Assembly (NCBI RefSeq): GCF_029227915.1
Contig: NC_079887.1
Coordinates: 14,198,001-14,262,000, forward strand
Direction of reading: 5' to 3'
Origin: Hydractinia symbiolongicarpus
Lineage: Eukaryota; Cnidaria; Hydrozoa; Anthoathecata; Hydractiniidae
Length of the DNA stretch: 64,000 nt
Part shown: one piece after another, positions 1 through 11,979 of the stretch
Position numbering within the stretch: the stretch's first letter is position 1
Layout of the letters: each line of letters opens with the position of its first letter
Made by a program: the position numbers and the translations under genes
Notes under the pieces: generated by a model
The model's input: only the letters and a program-made list of their open reading frames with translations
Database searches by the model: none
Told to the model about the DNA's origin: nothing

Positions 1-1439
1 AAGCAAGGGGACAAATACTGGAACGATAGACAAGCTCATAAGATTTTAAAAATAATGTGCTTATGTTTCAAAACACATTGACGATATTACTGTATTTTTG
101 CCGTATTCATTTTAAAAAGGTGGGCGGACGGACGGACGGAAGGAGGGATATTATACTCCAGAATTTTCTGTTTGTAATTTTCAAAAGATCCAGACGATAA
201 TTACACCTTGTTAAAATTTAATATCGAATTGAATATCGTGGCCAGAATTTTTGTCATACAGTACATCTTATTGAATATTTCGTGCTCTCTTTGTAATGTT
301 GCAAATAAACATATCTTATAAAAGGGAGTGCTTTTTTATCCCATTTTCAACTCATCCCCAGAGCATGTCGTCTCATCTTGATTTTATGACAACGAGGTGA
401 AAATAGCATTGGCTTGAAAGAAAACTGATTGGCGCGGGTTCATTGGAAAAGGCGGCGATTTTGTAATCTAACAAAATGGCTGATTAGTTGTTGCTTTTTC
501 ATATAAGTCTTGCAGATCATTAAAATTTAATCAGTATCAAACTAAAGTGTTTTTATCTTCTAGTTTCATCGCTCAATAATATTTCTTACTAAAGTTTACG
601 GCTTTTACGAAGCTACAAATTCATAATTCAACTTTTAAATTAGTCGCTCACACCTGAACCTGAACAGGGTTACGGCTCGTTTTCAGCTTTTTAGTTACAT
701 TTTATCACTTTAGTGACGGCATTCGTGTATGTGACTAAATTCAAAAATGAAGAAACGGTTTCGTAGTCTCTTTCACACAGCAAACTTATGTCTTTATTTT
801 ATCGATACTATTATTTTTTGTTGTTGTTGTTGTTTCGAAATCGCGGGCGGACACTGTTTACACACTGACACTTTTTGTGCCGGTTTTAACTAGCGTTAGT
901 TTTTAAATGCTTATATCCTACTCTCCGGTTACTATCACGCTGCGTTACAAAAAAGCACCATCAATTACGCTTTTAGATTGCTCAGAAAAGAACGAGATAA
1001 AATCACTATTCCTTTAAAAAACATTTAAAAAAGCACAATAAAAACCGAAATTTAAAAATCCTATAAAATTATAGCATTGAGATTGAAATTCTCCTAGGCT
1101 TTGAGCTTGGTTTCGGACAACATAAAAATTGTTGAGCAACTTGTGTGCATCATTTACACTTGCGACTTTATTGGAAACACATGTTGGAGAACAATGCGAT
1201 ACAAGAGATTCTTTGTGAGAAATTTTTCCCTGCAACAGTTTCAGACGTTATTGGACAACAAAGTGCATTTTTCAAAAAGTATTAAATTCCAGAAGACAGT
1301 AGCAAGTGTACGTAAGTGAAAACATATATCTGTTAAAAGTAGGGTTCTTAGTTGACAGAGTGCTAAACATTTTAGGTTTCGACAGAGAATTTTTTCGTGT
1401 GGCTGCATTAGACTAAACAATAACGATATCATTGCATTT
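1..1439. other. Non-coding flank, possible promoter at ~424-480
   Basis: No coding exon is supported here; open frames are short and have no family resemblance. There is a short GGAC run near 123-141 and a TTG run near 820-835. At 424-480 a GC-richer stretch carries two ATTGG (inverted CCAAT) boxes, a TTGGCGCGGG stretch resembling an E2F site, and AAAATGGCTG, which resembles the YY1-type initiator common at animal gene starts. It could be a promoter, but no exon was found next to it. Confidence 0.3.
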
Positions 1440-1445
1440 TGCATC

Positions 1446-1810
1446 TTCATGTGTTCTACCGTAAACAATATTGTTCTAACACAAACCACACCGTTCTATC
1501 GTAAAACATACTATTTTACCGTAAACCGTAATGTCATCCTCGTCTCCAGGGTTTCTCAACCCCTGAGCCATTATTACACTGCTGTCAAATTTATCAAAAA
1601 GGCAAAATGCCGTAGGAAGGAAATTGCTGTACTGTTCCACCGTAAAGTTTACTGTTTCTCTACTGCAAAACGCACTGTCCTACGGCAACCGTGCTGTTTT
1701 ACCGCAAACCACACTGTTCTACCGCAAACTGTACTGTTCTATCGTAAAACTGTACTGTTCTACCGTAAACCATACTGTTCTACCATCAACTGTACTGTTC
1801 TACCGTAGAA
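1446..1810. repeat. Degenerate ~20-bp minisatellite
   Basis: A degenerate tandem array with a period of 20-21 bp and a core like TACTGTTCTACCGTAAACCA. The last units (about 1685-1810) are the best preserved. A CTCGTCTCCAGGG stretch near 1537, similar to the ends of the palindromic MITEs in this window, interrupts it. The overlapping open frames (1449-1808 and 1624-1827) come from the repeat and are not genes. Confidence 0.75.
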
Positions 1811-3586
1811 GATATGTTTGCTTATGACAGTATTAATGATGAGGATGACGATATTGATGATGAGGATGACGATATTGATGGTGCTGATAATGCAGATATT
1901 GTGTTAAAAATATGTATTTCATTGTCAAGGAAAAAGAAAAAAATTACAAAAATTCATTCAACTTCTATTTTAAACACCCCCTCGAATACACGTCCTACTA
2001 AAAACTGAGCAATTTTCAACGCCCTGGGCGGTTTATTAGAAGTATTGCGGTATACACATTTTAAAAAAAGAGCCTGAGGTATTGCCTTAAGTATGAGCTC
2101 CAACCATTATTTTTTTGGCGGGAAAGCGTGGAGGATAGAATATCAAATTAACTTGAGCGCCTCATACTAATATATTGAAATAAATAAGAAATAAGCGCCA
2201 TAAGAATGAACGCAATATATACCTGCGTATTTATTTCTTGCAAAAGATGAACACTTGCATGCTTGTGAAGTTCAAAAAACGTTTCTGCCTTGACCAGATG
2301 TGTGTCTATCTCTAGAAATATTGTTTAAAAAAGGATTTTAAAGCTATATATATTTCGTACTAATAAAAGAAAAAAATATTTAGCTGTTGTTTTTGTGTTT
2401 ATTTTTTCTTTCTTTTTATTTTAATTGCTTATCCCTGCATCCCAACCGACAGGAGGTCTGGTTTATAAAAGGAGGAGAATCTGCTCTCCTTTATTCTGCA
2501 TTCTACTTTTTTTATACATTTTTACATTGTCTTTTTTATTGCATGTTATTCCTTCTGTTAGTTCTTATATCCATCACATTTTCAGAATATTGTCGAAAGC
2601 AACATTTCGTGGATTTAAGTGACTGTTTCCCGTGTGCATAAGCTGCTTTACTATTTCATAACTTGCTGTGTCTCTTAAGAAATATGGTAACGCAGTTGGT
2701 TACATGATTACAATGGACTTTTTTAGAATTTTATTTTTGATATACCGCGGGGTGAAGGGTGAATATCGTGCTTAAAAATTGTTTAGTAGCTAAACAATTA
2801 AAAATCAAACAAAATGCTACTTTTTCTGTTAATCTCATCATAATCAGCCTCGTTATGAAAAAGACGCTGGTATGGACAGGTTAAAATATCAGAAGTATAT
2901 ACGATGCCATATATACAAAATTTAAATAATCCAACAGGCACATTTACATTTACACAAACAGTGCGCACCATTTAAAGATGGTAGCCTTCCGTTACGTGTG
3001 GTTAATAATTCATATCAAATGTTCAAAACAAGAACACGATCAACTTCAGAGTTTATTCTTTTAAATCCACCATCTGAGAAGGCTATTGTAAAGGATACCA
3101 CAAACATATTCTCTGTGATTAAAATTTAACTGCTGTGCTAATTGTTTGGAAAATTATGCACACGTGACCTTAAGATGGCTTAGGGAGGTCCAATCTTTTA
3201 AGAATCGTATTTTTATTGAGAATACATGAAGTATTAGCTGCCTTAAACATCTGTGTACGCTTTATTTTGTGTCTTGATTACACGTTTTAAATAAGTTCAA
3301 AGTATTGAGTGCTGGTAGATTACAAAACAGATGTTTACAACTATTAATCCACACCCATTTGTTTTGGATATTGTAATATGTTTAAATATATATTTCACTA
3401 ATCCGACAAAGCGCCTTTATAAGCACACTGGGGTCTGCTACCGTTATCTTTAACGATTTCGTTTCTAGGATCCTCTATCTTGCGTAAACTTAATTAAAAG
3501 TGGTATTGTAGGGTTTGGGAACCAGGTTGATAGTAAAGCCGTTATACGTGACTGGAAGTCACATAACTGGAAATGAACTCGCTTTT
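1811..3586. other. Intergenic, nothing recognised
   Basis: AT-rich sequence with a short GATGAGGATGACGATATT duplication (about 1838-1880) that encodes only an acidic run. No splice-consistent coding exon, RNA gene or known repeat was recognised. A GGGAACCAGGTTG stretch at about 3517-3529 resembles a single MITE end. Confidence 0.4.
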
Positions 3587-3659
3587 TAACCTCGTTCTCA
3601 GGGCCTTTAGGTTTTATATCAGAGACGGTGCAAGCAAAAATGTCCTGGAAACGACGTTG
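3587..3659. mobile_element. 73-bp palindromic MITE (CAACCTCG family)
   Basis: The ends TAACCTCGTTCTCAGGGCC and CCTGGAAACGACGTTG are imperfect inverted repeats of the family described at 5437-5516. The flanks ctcgctttt and ctcggtaaa match at 5 of 9 positions, as expected for an old 9-bp target-site duplication. Non-coding. The family assignment rests on the better preserved copies. Confidence 0.55.
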
Positions 3660-5436
3660 CTCGGTAAAACCTTAAAATTCTTCTTAAGAAGAAAGAAGGC
3701 TGGTCTTGGTAGGAGCTAGGATGATTGGAAACGTTTCTCCTAGGTACTAGGTTGTTTTCTTAGAAATCATAACTGGATTACTTTGGAAACCATTCTTTCG
3801 TTAGAAAGAATTTTTTCTAAAAAAAAAATAATTAAAACCCATACTTATAGTGTATTTATTTATTGATTTAAAGAAAAGTAAACTTCTTTATAAGACAAAC
3901 TTAAAAGGAGGAGCGCTTATTTAAAATTAGTCTTTAAGATAAGCAAAAGAACCACAGAGTTTTCGACTATGTCTTTTTTGAGGTAGAAATAAAAAATATA
4001 TTTTAAGTGCTAGGATTCAAACAATGTATAGTAACTTCAGACGACTTGGAAAGAATCTTTATGGTCATGTGTAAACATATCGAAAGTAAAAACATGTTCT
4101 TTTTTTGTGTGAGTAGGTTAGGAACAGCCCTTGGTACCACATTTATTTATTTACCTTGAATATACAAAAGACTTCGTTTTTAAGAGGAGGTGGTTGTGCA
4201 AATAACCAAATCAAATATTTTTATTATTCGTCATTCCATGTTTGAACTTAAGTGTTGCTTTTAGAGATTACACAGATAAAAAGAGAGAGGTATGGGGACG
4301 AAGTAGGACTACTTGTTGATCACCAGAAGGTCGTATTGTGAAGTCTCTATAAAGTCGAAGTTAACCAAAGACAAATGAATGCAACTTTTATATATTTATT
4401 TTTACCGCTATCTAAATCTATTAACAAGATGGAATGAAATTTAGCATGTTTCGTTTGTTTTTATCAAGTCTGTAATTGCTATGGTAACAATAGCACAGCT
4501 AGTGTGAAGAAGGTCTGATTCTTTTTATCTTTTTATTTGTATTCTTGTTTTCTTCTTATTATTATTATTGTTTTTTATAGATGTTATTGTTTATCGGATC
4601 CTTAAATACAGTAAATATAAATAAAAATAAGCAAATTCGCTCGTAAAAATAGTTCTTTCACTGTCCCAACCGCGTGCTTAGGCCTTGTTGGATCTAACTA
4701 AGACTGACGCAAACGTGAATCTAAATTCGGGTTGAGGTTTTAAGGAGATATTAACCACGCTGGGATGGGGATGTAAACGAGAAAAAGTAAGGCGATAACC
4801 CTTCGTCTTGTGGCTTCCATTTTATAGGATATTTCAAAAACAGCCAAATATTCTTGTTTTAGTGTTAGGACATAAAGATGATTGTTTGAAAAAAGATTTA
4901 CTTCAAAAGTTGCGTTAAGTTCTCAAGAAAGCTGTTAATTATTATACATGTTTACTTCAATGAAATTAATGTATCACTGCAAAATAAAACGGCTGTCACA
5001 GCTTAACAAGACACTGGTTTCCATATGCAAGTTGTGTGGTATGGAAAAATATTTGAATTTATAAAAAAAAAATCAAGCAAAGTTTTCTCTAACGTAAAAA
5101 AAAGTTCTGATGAGGCGTAGAATTACATATAGTCTTGTATTGCTTCAATTAAACGCCCCCTTTTTAATAGTTATTTTCAAACGCCTCTCCAATAAACGCC
5201 CCTTTGAAACTTGAATGAATTTGCAGGCAGAGGAGGCAACCCAACATTTATAAAATAAATATAAGAGTAATGATTAGGGCGTCCCGTCAAAATACCATGG
5301 GCGCAGAAAGGTCCTTGTGAAGAGGTTGAAAAATAGGTAAAAAATAGAAAAAATGACAAGATTGTTGTTTGACTAATAATCTTTCTTTAAACAGCAAAAG
5401 AAAAATATCTGGAAATACATCTTTCAAGGCAGAAAT
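3660..5436. other. Intergenic, nothing recognised
   Basis: AT-rich, with long A/T runs and no open frame showing both splice sites and protein-like composition. I see no gene, RNA or repeat here that I can name. Confidence 0.4.
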
Positions 5437-5516
5437 CAACCTCGATCCGAGGGCCTGTAGCGTTTTTGATATCATCCTTATAACGAAAAACGCTACAGGC
5501 ACTGGGATCGAGGTTG
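5437..5516. mobile_element. 80-bp palindromic MITE with perfect 9-bp TSD
   Basis: The arms at 5438-5467 and 5486-5515 are inverted repeats of 30 bp with 28 matches, separated by an 18-bp loop. The ends read CAACCTCGATCC and GGATCGAGGTTG. The element is flanked on both sides by the identical 9-mer ggcagaaat (5428-5436 and 5517-5525), a clean target-site duplication. It has no coding capacity and must have been moved in trans. A 9-bp duplication is typical of the Mutator superfamily; that assignment is inference. Confidence 0.85.
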
Positions 5517-6146
5517 GGCAGAAATTTTTACAGAATTAATTGTCGAAATTCTGAAAAAGTTGTACTTACATTTTACAGCAGTGTTTTTAATGTAATCTTA
5601 ATTAATATAAAATAAAAGAACAATTTAAGACTAAAAAAATGAAAAAAAAAGTGAAAAATAAAAATAGGAACACCTTCATCGCATTTTATGGTTCTTTTTA
5701 AAACTGTCCACCTGATTAGCAAAAAGCTGGGTCAGATCTTTTGTGTAAAGCAATGCATTTGATCTAAAATGTTTAAAAGCCAGTATCAGAAAAGCTAAAA
5801 GAAAGAGCGCATAATGTTCTAGCTTCTAGAAGACAGTAAAAACCAGGTTTATTAAAATTAAAAATCCGAAATAGACAATTTATTAAGTGTGCCACATAAA
5901 ACGCTGCATTGAAAATGATCAAAAAAAAAAAGAAAAAACGCTTGCAGATCCACTTTTTCGAAATAAGAAATTAAATATATTTAAACAGACATTAAAATAT
6001 TATTTAAAGTAATCAATGTATTTACTTACTATTTTAATTCATAGACAGATGTTTCCATTTCTTTGTATACTCGCCGTTCGAAAGTGTTAAAAACATCAGA
6101 AGGTGTGACATTTAAAGCCTAATATATCTAATATTTAAACCCTGGA

Positions 6147-6562
6147 AAATATATAAAAGGAAAATCGAAATTTCTGATTAAACTTTCGTTTCTATATTGA
6201 GAAAAAAATTGGAGTCAGTCGATAGATTACTTACAAAGCCATGCGTTTAGTTGCAGTTTTTATTATTATATGTTATATATAAGATAATATTAACCGACAT
6301 TATTGGCATTAATGTAATGTATACGAATTTGAGACAGCAGTTGAATAAAGAAGCAAAAATTCGAACTAGTGATGATGATGATGTTGAAAAAGAAATGGAA
6401 GAGAAAGAAGTTGAAAGGAGAGAAACTGTAGAGCGTTGTTTAGAGGTGAGCTTGCTTCGTACTTAGTTCTTTTATGAGCAACTTTAACCATGCATGTTTT
6501 TTTATACAACTCGAAAAATGTTTGGGACGTTTCTCCTGCAGAAAAATATAAAAAGATTCTAA
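6147..6562 (+). CDS. Possible two-exon 49-residue acidic micro-protein
   Basis: Unrecognised and tentative. A strong TATA box (TATATAAAAGG, about 6151) precedes it. An exon at 6317-6445 runs from an ATG through an acidic, charged helix-like stretch (four Asp in a row, then EKEMEEKEVERRE) to a GTGAGC donor. A 96-nt intron with a pyrimidine-rich TTTCTCCTGCAG acceptor ends at 6541, and a seven-codon last exon (6542-6562) keeps frame and ends KNIKRF-stop. A second ATG at 6241 opens a hydrophobic signal-peptide-like stretch in another frame that stops after 13 codons, so a secreted form would need a frame change. It may be a decayed secreted-peptide gene or chance. Confidence 0.25.
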
Positions 6563-7295
6563 AATTCTTATTAATATTTTCGATGTTTTCAACTCTTATT
6601 TTTTGACTTGACTTTGAAAGCCTTTATGTTCTTATAGAGTTCTTTCTTATCATACAAACGCGGTGAAAACTCAAAAGCCATTGTATTGTTTCGTTCATGT
6701 TGGTCTAACAAACTGTATTACATTATTAAGCTTACTCCAGTTGCCAGTTTAGCGTTCAGTTGGTTTTAAACTTCGTCTCCAGATCACCAGTTGAAGCTGA
6801 TGAAGATTTTCATGGCGTTTTTCTATTGATTTCCGTTAACTCTTCGTTTTTAATACCTTAAACAAATCCTGAGCTTTTAGATGGTTAAATAGGTCCGGTA
6901 CCTTACCGAGTCATGACTTAATGGTTTGTCAATGTCTTCTAAACTCACTAATTTTTTGGCGGTCAACATTATCCACAAAAAACTTTCAATCTGAAATTAT
7001 ACCCTTCATCATATTCTAAATGCTTTGAATAATTTTATTTATGACTTACGTTGCAATTTATTACTTACAGTCTCACTTGTGGCTTTCTTTATAAGCCTAA
7101 AATTTGCCAGATATGAATTTTACAGACCAGAATTGTAAACTCAGAAATTATGTGTGTGATTTTTATCATCTTAAGGGCGAAAAACTGCTCTAATGTTTCT
7201 AGTCTTGTTTATATTAGTAAATTTTCTTTATGTGCTTGCTTGCATGTTTTTATAAGAGTTTGGTTTACAAGAAATTAGTAGCTCAAATTCAAACA
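6563..7295. other. Intergenic, nothing recognised
   Basis: AT-rich sequence between the micro-protein candidate and the 7296 hairpin. No exon or repeat was recognised. Confidence 0.35.
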
Positions 7296-7331
7296 TGGAC
7301 CTGGTCTAACTACTTACTTAGACCAGGTCCA
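7296..7331. repeat. Perfect 14-bp inverted repeat
   Basis: TGGACCTGGTCTAA (7296-7309) is followed by an 8-nt loop and its exact reverse complement (7318-7331). Another AGACCTGGT occurs at about 7367, so this may be a fragment of a dispersed element. No target duplication is evident. Confidence 0.6.
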
Positions 7332-7688
7332 GCCTTAGTTAGCTATCCAATGCAAACTGCGTCGCACGAGACCTGGTTGTTATATCTTCTCAAGATCTAG
7401 CTAGGCCAACCTAAAAAGCGCGTGAATTTAGCTGTCGCAGGTACCATCTTAGGCCTACAGACGGGGTTGTACATCCGGCCGAGGTTCCTATAGGTTGTGT
7501 CGAAAAAATCCACTTAGGTGGAATGCATCTATGCAGCTTTTTATGTATAATGTCTTTTTTGAAAAAAAATATCTTGCACTCTCGGCTGAAAAAAAGCAAA
7601 AACTACAACGAACACAGTCATAACGAAAAACGGTCACTCATTATTTTCCATCTGAGGAATAAGTTATCGTGAAGTTTAAAATTTAATC

Positions 7689-7991
7689 GTGAGCAACAAT
7701 GGATTATTGCATCCATCTTCAAACCTTAACACCACAACTTTTAAAATGGCTCTTGTCATCCTAGCTATAATTGTTTCATGTTGCTTTGTCAGCAACAAAG
7801 GCGATCACAACAAAGTTGTTAAAAACATATCGCATTTGTTTTTACGTGAACTTAGAAAACTTTCGTACACACAGATTACAAGTATTATTAATATAGAGAG
7901 ATATTGGAAACTAAAATTTAATAAAAAAGAAAAACTTTATAGAAACAAAGATTATTCTCGATGTTGTAATTTGGCGCTTTGTTACATTTAG
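7689..7991 (+). CDS. Weak small-secreted-protein ORF
   Basis: A 100-codon open frame with an internal ATG at 7746 in good context. From there it begins MALVILAIIVSCCFVS, which looks like a signal peptide, followed by a basic, Lys-rich tail with few cysteines. No family is recognised and there is no clear promoter. Composition after the first 20 residues matches translated AT-rich DNA, so this is more likely chance than a gene. Confidence 0.15.
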   Translation: MSNNGLLHPSSNLNTTTFKMALVILAIIVSCCFVSNKGDHNKVVKNISHLFLRELRKLSYTQITSIINIERYWKLKFNKKEKLYRNKDYSRCCNLALCYI

Positions 7992-8018
7992 AAAATATTA
8001 ACTATTATTTTTAGGTTT

Positions 8019-8122
8019 AACGTTGACCTCATTCTCGTCACCAGAGCTCTTTAAAATAAACTTAGGTACTACTTTCGAGGCTTATTGCAAAGAGCTCTGG
8101 CGACGAGAATGAGGTCAACGTT
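8019..8122. mobile_element. 104-bp palindromic element, 34-bp arms
   Basis: The arms at 8019-8052 and 8089-8122 are inverted repeats with 33 of 34 bases matching, separated by 36 bp. The ends include GACCTCATTCTCGTC and CCAGAGCTCTTT, a variant of the CCTCGTCCCCAGGGC ends of the MITE family here. The outermost AACGTT is itself palindromic, so repeat and target duplication cannot be separated by eye. Confidence 0.7.
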
Positions 8123-9680
8123 AATCCGCAAATATGACACAGGTCCAACTTGCGGTACAGGTCCAACTGTTTTCTTCATATTTTAATGTAAAAAGCAGTC
8201 GGTTTAGTTTCTGCGTTGCTCAAATTATTGATTACAAAATAGATTTAATTTTCAAAAAATATCATCTCTGCAATTCAGCTAAAATATAAGTATCATGTAA
8301 AATATTTAACAGTGTTTTAGCCAAGCCACGAAGTTCTTAGATCCTGTGACGTAATCCGAAGTGTTAAATATTCCTGACGTGTATCAAACTTGCGTTAGTT
8401 TAAATTAAATTTTTACAGGAAAATTCTAATTCTTAGACTGGCTTCTTTGTTTCTCTTAGAAATCAAAAAGATATTTCGCAGCTAATTCGCTGTCGAATTT
8501 GCTTCGCTTTGTGAAGCGAATTCACTTTCAAGCAGGTAATGTAATTTAGTTACCGTCAACGTTGAAGAAGAGCCCACTGTTAGAATGGAATCCCCAAACA
8601 CCTTAAAATTTTCCCTTATTAATTTCCCGTTACTTACTCTCCTCTCCGGCAGGTTCAAGTTCACAAACTGTCAGGTATAAAGGCGCGTTCGAAGTCGAAA
8701 TATTGTTGGCGAAATAAAGCGTAAATTACGGATTCTTTGAAAAATATCGTTTTGAAACTGGTGTGCTAATTCATTTTTCGCTGTGAAAGAACTTTCGATT
8801 ATAAGGAGTTAAACATTATGATGTAATCCAAATTTTTGACTTCAAATACCATTTTAGGCCAAAACGAGTTCATAAATTTTGATACCTAGTAAAAGAATTG
8901 GTCATTTACTCGACGGATTTGATAAGGTTACCAATACTAAAAAGCTAAGATTGTATGCAACAGCACACGTTGTGTTTCGTGCTCGGCTGCCTTCATTTAT
9001 TGGTTATATATTCCATGGAACCCTCGTGTGACAGGATCACAAAATAATAGTCTATACGACGAACATTTACTATTAGAGTTGAAGTGCAAATTCTATCCGC
9101 GAAGTCTTGCGTTATCTATACGCGAAAATCAAGCGATATAACATGTGGGTAGATTTTATTTATAAGCTTTCAATACCTGCAGATGTGCACTTTCTCAAGT
9201 AAATAGAATTAAATCTTACCATCTCCCATCATCGACTGGTTTACTTGCTCATATTTACACGCAATGGTATAACGTAAGACGCTACAAGAAATTTTTCTGT
9301 GTGGTCTAAAAACCACTTACTTTGTGTATTTTTTATTAGCATTTTCCAATTATTACCGAAAGCGTCAATTGGTTAATCCTTCACAGCAACTATGAAGGTA
9401 GATTATTATTTCTACCTCCATGCAACAAATAAGCTAAGAAATTACTAGTTTTACAGATACGATTTCTCACCAAAAGAATTTCAATATCAAATATATTTTT
9501 GTAGATTTTACAGAACATGTGACGCAACAGGGAGTTGTGAACAGTTGGCAGTTTTTAGAAGTAAGTCCTTCAAAACCTTGCCAAAACTACGTCACAGAAG
9601 GAAGAAGGAGTTCATCATGTGTTGTATTGCTAGTGTGAACGGGGGAATAAATTACCGTAAAATAAAAGAAAAATACTTTA
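8123..9680. other. Intergenic, nothing recognised
   Basis: A small direct/inverted cluster, GAATTTGCTTCGC...GCGAAGCGAATTC, lies near 8495-8522. The open frame on the minus strand at 8482-8664 has no splice or family support. Nothing else was recognised. Confidence 0.35.
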
Positions 9681-10477
9681 GGGGCAGAAACTTTCGCGGG
9701 CATTAACTTTCCCGTGTCAAAAAAAGGTTCATATTCGCGTGAAGAAACTTTCGCAAATGGGTAAAATCCAAGAAAAAAATTTATACGTTAAATCACATCT
9801 CGGGTATTTACCGTAATCAAAAATGTATAAAATATACAAGGTTAGGCTATGTAAATTTAATTATCTCCCTCTTCCCATTCTGAGTCAGTATCGTCGCACT
9901 TTCTTGTATCTTGCTTCCACATAACACTTCAAATTTCTCAACTGTGACATCACAAACTCCTAAGAGATGGCCATCATCTGATTGCCCAACATCATTACTC
10001 AGCATCGGATCTATATCTTGGAAAGGATCAATCGATGGCATTTTGCCTGAACCGAACAAAACCAACAGAAGATATAGCGGTTGGAAATCTGTTCAATTTC
10101 GTCATGACGTTGCCGCCTACAGTCATTACACCGCAAGCCACCGGCAAAAGGAAGAAAAGGCTGCATCCACAAGCACTACCGTTTCAAATAATCGGGACAC
10201 CCGAGAAATGCTTGCAGCTCCAAAGAAGAAAAAACACCAAGTTTTATTGTAGTTGACGACGATTAAAGTAGAAATAAATCATTACTTTTGACAATTCCCC
10301 ATTTTTGTGATTTTTTTATGATGAAAAAACTTTCGCGTTCTGAAAAATATCCATGATTTTGCGTGAAAAAACTTTCGCGTTTTGATGATTTAGAATTTCC
10401 AAAGTCATAAGCTTTCCCGAAAATGACTGAAAAACGCGAAAAACGCGAAAGTTAATGCCCGCGAAAGTTTCTGCCCC
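9681..10477. mobile_element. 797-bp TIR element flanked by TA
   Basis: The termini share an exact 31-bp inverted repeat starting GGGGCAGAAACTTTCGCGGG, and both ends abut TA (9679-9680 and 10478-10479). This fits insertion at TA, as in Tc1/mariner-type elements. Subterminal copies of AAACTTTCGCG recur inside both ends. The interior carries overlapping open frames on both strands, described separately, but no recognisable DDE transposase. It is best read as a non-autonomous element, possibly carrying a captured or decayed coding segment. Confidence 0.75.
9847..10256. pseudogene. Unrecognised coding-like remnant inside TIR element
   Basis: The interior of the TIR element has protein-like open frames on both strands. 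On the minus strand, 9847-10065 reads as an acidic peptide containing FGSGKMPSIDPFQDIDPML. On the plus strand, 10035-10256 ends with a basic tail (TGKRKKRLHPQALPFQ) and a stop. Both fall short of 120 residues, and I recognise neither. The frames overlap, so at most one can be real. They could be the C-terminus of a transposase or a captured host exon. Confidence 0.3.
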
Positions 10478-11354
10478 TAATATCTGAGTACCAGAAAAAG
10501 AAAATAAACAAGGAAATAATTAGAAACACCATGCCGATTCTGACAGCTCGGAAATAATGTAAACACGTTAAATATTTCTCTCGATTGGTTGCAGTCAATG
10601 CAATTTCAATACAAGTTATTAAGATGAACAAAGTAACTATCTAATTTTCTTGTTAAATTTAGCCTGTAATCAATTTGAAACAATATATCCGAATAAATGC
10701 GCCCAGTCTAAGATAAGGAAAGAGTGGCATCTCAAGAAAGTAAAAAGACTTTTCCTTGATGTATCCATGTTTTTTTTATATTCCAACCCTCGATTTTTGC
10801 ATTCTCCCAATTGATAATTTTGTTACATCTGCCCATTAATCATCTCCCCCTGTCTATCTGATACTCTACATTAATGCAGGTGTAATTTAGTTGCGAAAAT
10901 GAGTTTTTCACGTTTCCTTAAATAGTCTAAAATGGCATATGTTTCCTTATTTTCGACCCCAGAGCTTATTTGTATTTGTGCTTTTTTTGAACCAAGCACG
11001 CAACTCTTTTTGGTCGCTTTGCAAACCAGCCTCCCTGATAAATTTACTGCTAAAGCTTTTCCAGAAGTCATAATTTGCGGAACAGATATCCAAGAGAACT
11101 GATTTTGAGTTTGAATATGACATAATGAAGGAAGCTTTTTTGTGCCTAGTGCTCTTTGCAAAACAATTTTTTCAAAGAACTCGGGGTTAAAAATGTGAAG
11201 GAAAAGTCAGCAACGCATCTCAGTGCCCACTGTCTCCATTTTGTATTTTTGACGACGAGGAGAACATTTTTCCTCATATCTATCAATAAGCGAAGCGTCA
11301 GTAAAGACAAAAGCCCTGGGTACGAGGTTTAGCAACGTATTTGATTTTATTGTC
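10478..11354. other. Intergenic with weak minus-strand ORF
   Basis: A 96-codon minus-strand open frame (10871-11161) has fairly normal protein composition, including CKATKKSCVLGSKKAQIQIS, but no start, splice or family support. A single MITE-like end, CCCTGGGTACGAGGTTT, lies at about 11311-11327. Confidence 0.3.
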
Positions 11355-11449
11355 CAACCTAGTTCCAGGCGAATGTTGCCTCTTCTTTATTACCCGGAAG
11401 GCAAGTCTTGGTGTCAGAAAAGATACAAAGTGCTCTGGGGGCGAGGTTG
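11355..11449. mobile_element. 95-bp MITE (CAACCTCG family)
   Basis: The ends CAACCTAGTTCCAGGCG and CTCTGGGGGCGAGGTTG are imperfect inverted repeats of the same family as 5437-5516. The flanking 9-mers tttattgtc and ctaattgtg match at 6 of 9 positions, consistent with an aged target duplication. Confidence 0.55.
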
Positions 11450-11786
11450 CTAATTGTGTGAGAATTTAAAGTTACATACTTTGTAGTGAAGTAATTTTAT
11501 TGGAAAAAGAAAGATCGATGAAATGCACTTCAAAATTTTAAATTCACGCGAAATTTTATCCGCGTAAGGACAAAACAAAATACAGTGTTTAGCCGTTACG
11601 TAAATAGCCCTCTATATATTCGAAGACATTTATTTCATAATCATTATTATCACTTCGTCTCTAGGGCCTTAAAAACTTTTGATATTAACTTGACTATAAA
11701 GGGTGGGTACAAAATTACAGCTAACACAAAGCCATTTAATTGTTAGTGGATATTAATAATATAAATTATTTCTTTGTTGTTTCAGC

Positions 11787-11979
11787 TGTTTGTTCTCTCC
11801 CTCTTCCTATAATTAACATTCAATACTTTTGGTGCTTCTTTTTCAACTATAAAGAACTTAATGAAATAAGAAAGGAAACAACTAATTTTGACCAAAACAG
11901 TGATCCCTCATCATCATATTTTTCGCTTGGAATAATTCGCGATAGGTTAGCTTTGGGCATGGAGGAGAGTGGTCGTTAA
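11787..11979 (+). CDS. Possible terminal exon of an unidentified gene
   Basis: After a good acceptor (CTTTGTTGTTTCAG), the plus-strand frame runs through a hydrophobic segment containing LPLPIINIQYFWCFFFNY and then a hydrophilic tail ending LALGMEESGR-stop. That pattern fits the last membrane segment and cytoplasmic tail of a membrane protein such as a GPCR, but no upstream exons were found. AATAAA occurs about 240 bp downstream (near 12217). It may be a single orphan exon or chance. Confidence 0.25.

Noticed and set aside
1449-1827. Plus-strand open frames of 67-119 codons
   Set aside because: Translated minisatellite with repeated CSTVN/FYRK words; no gene features.
6542-6562. RFamide-type neuropeptide ending (IKRF)
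   Set aside because: No amidation glycine or cleavage motif follows the Phe, and there is a single copy, so the peptide reading is not supported.
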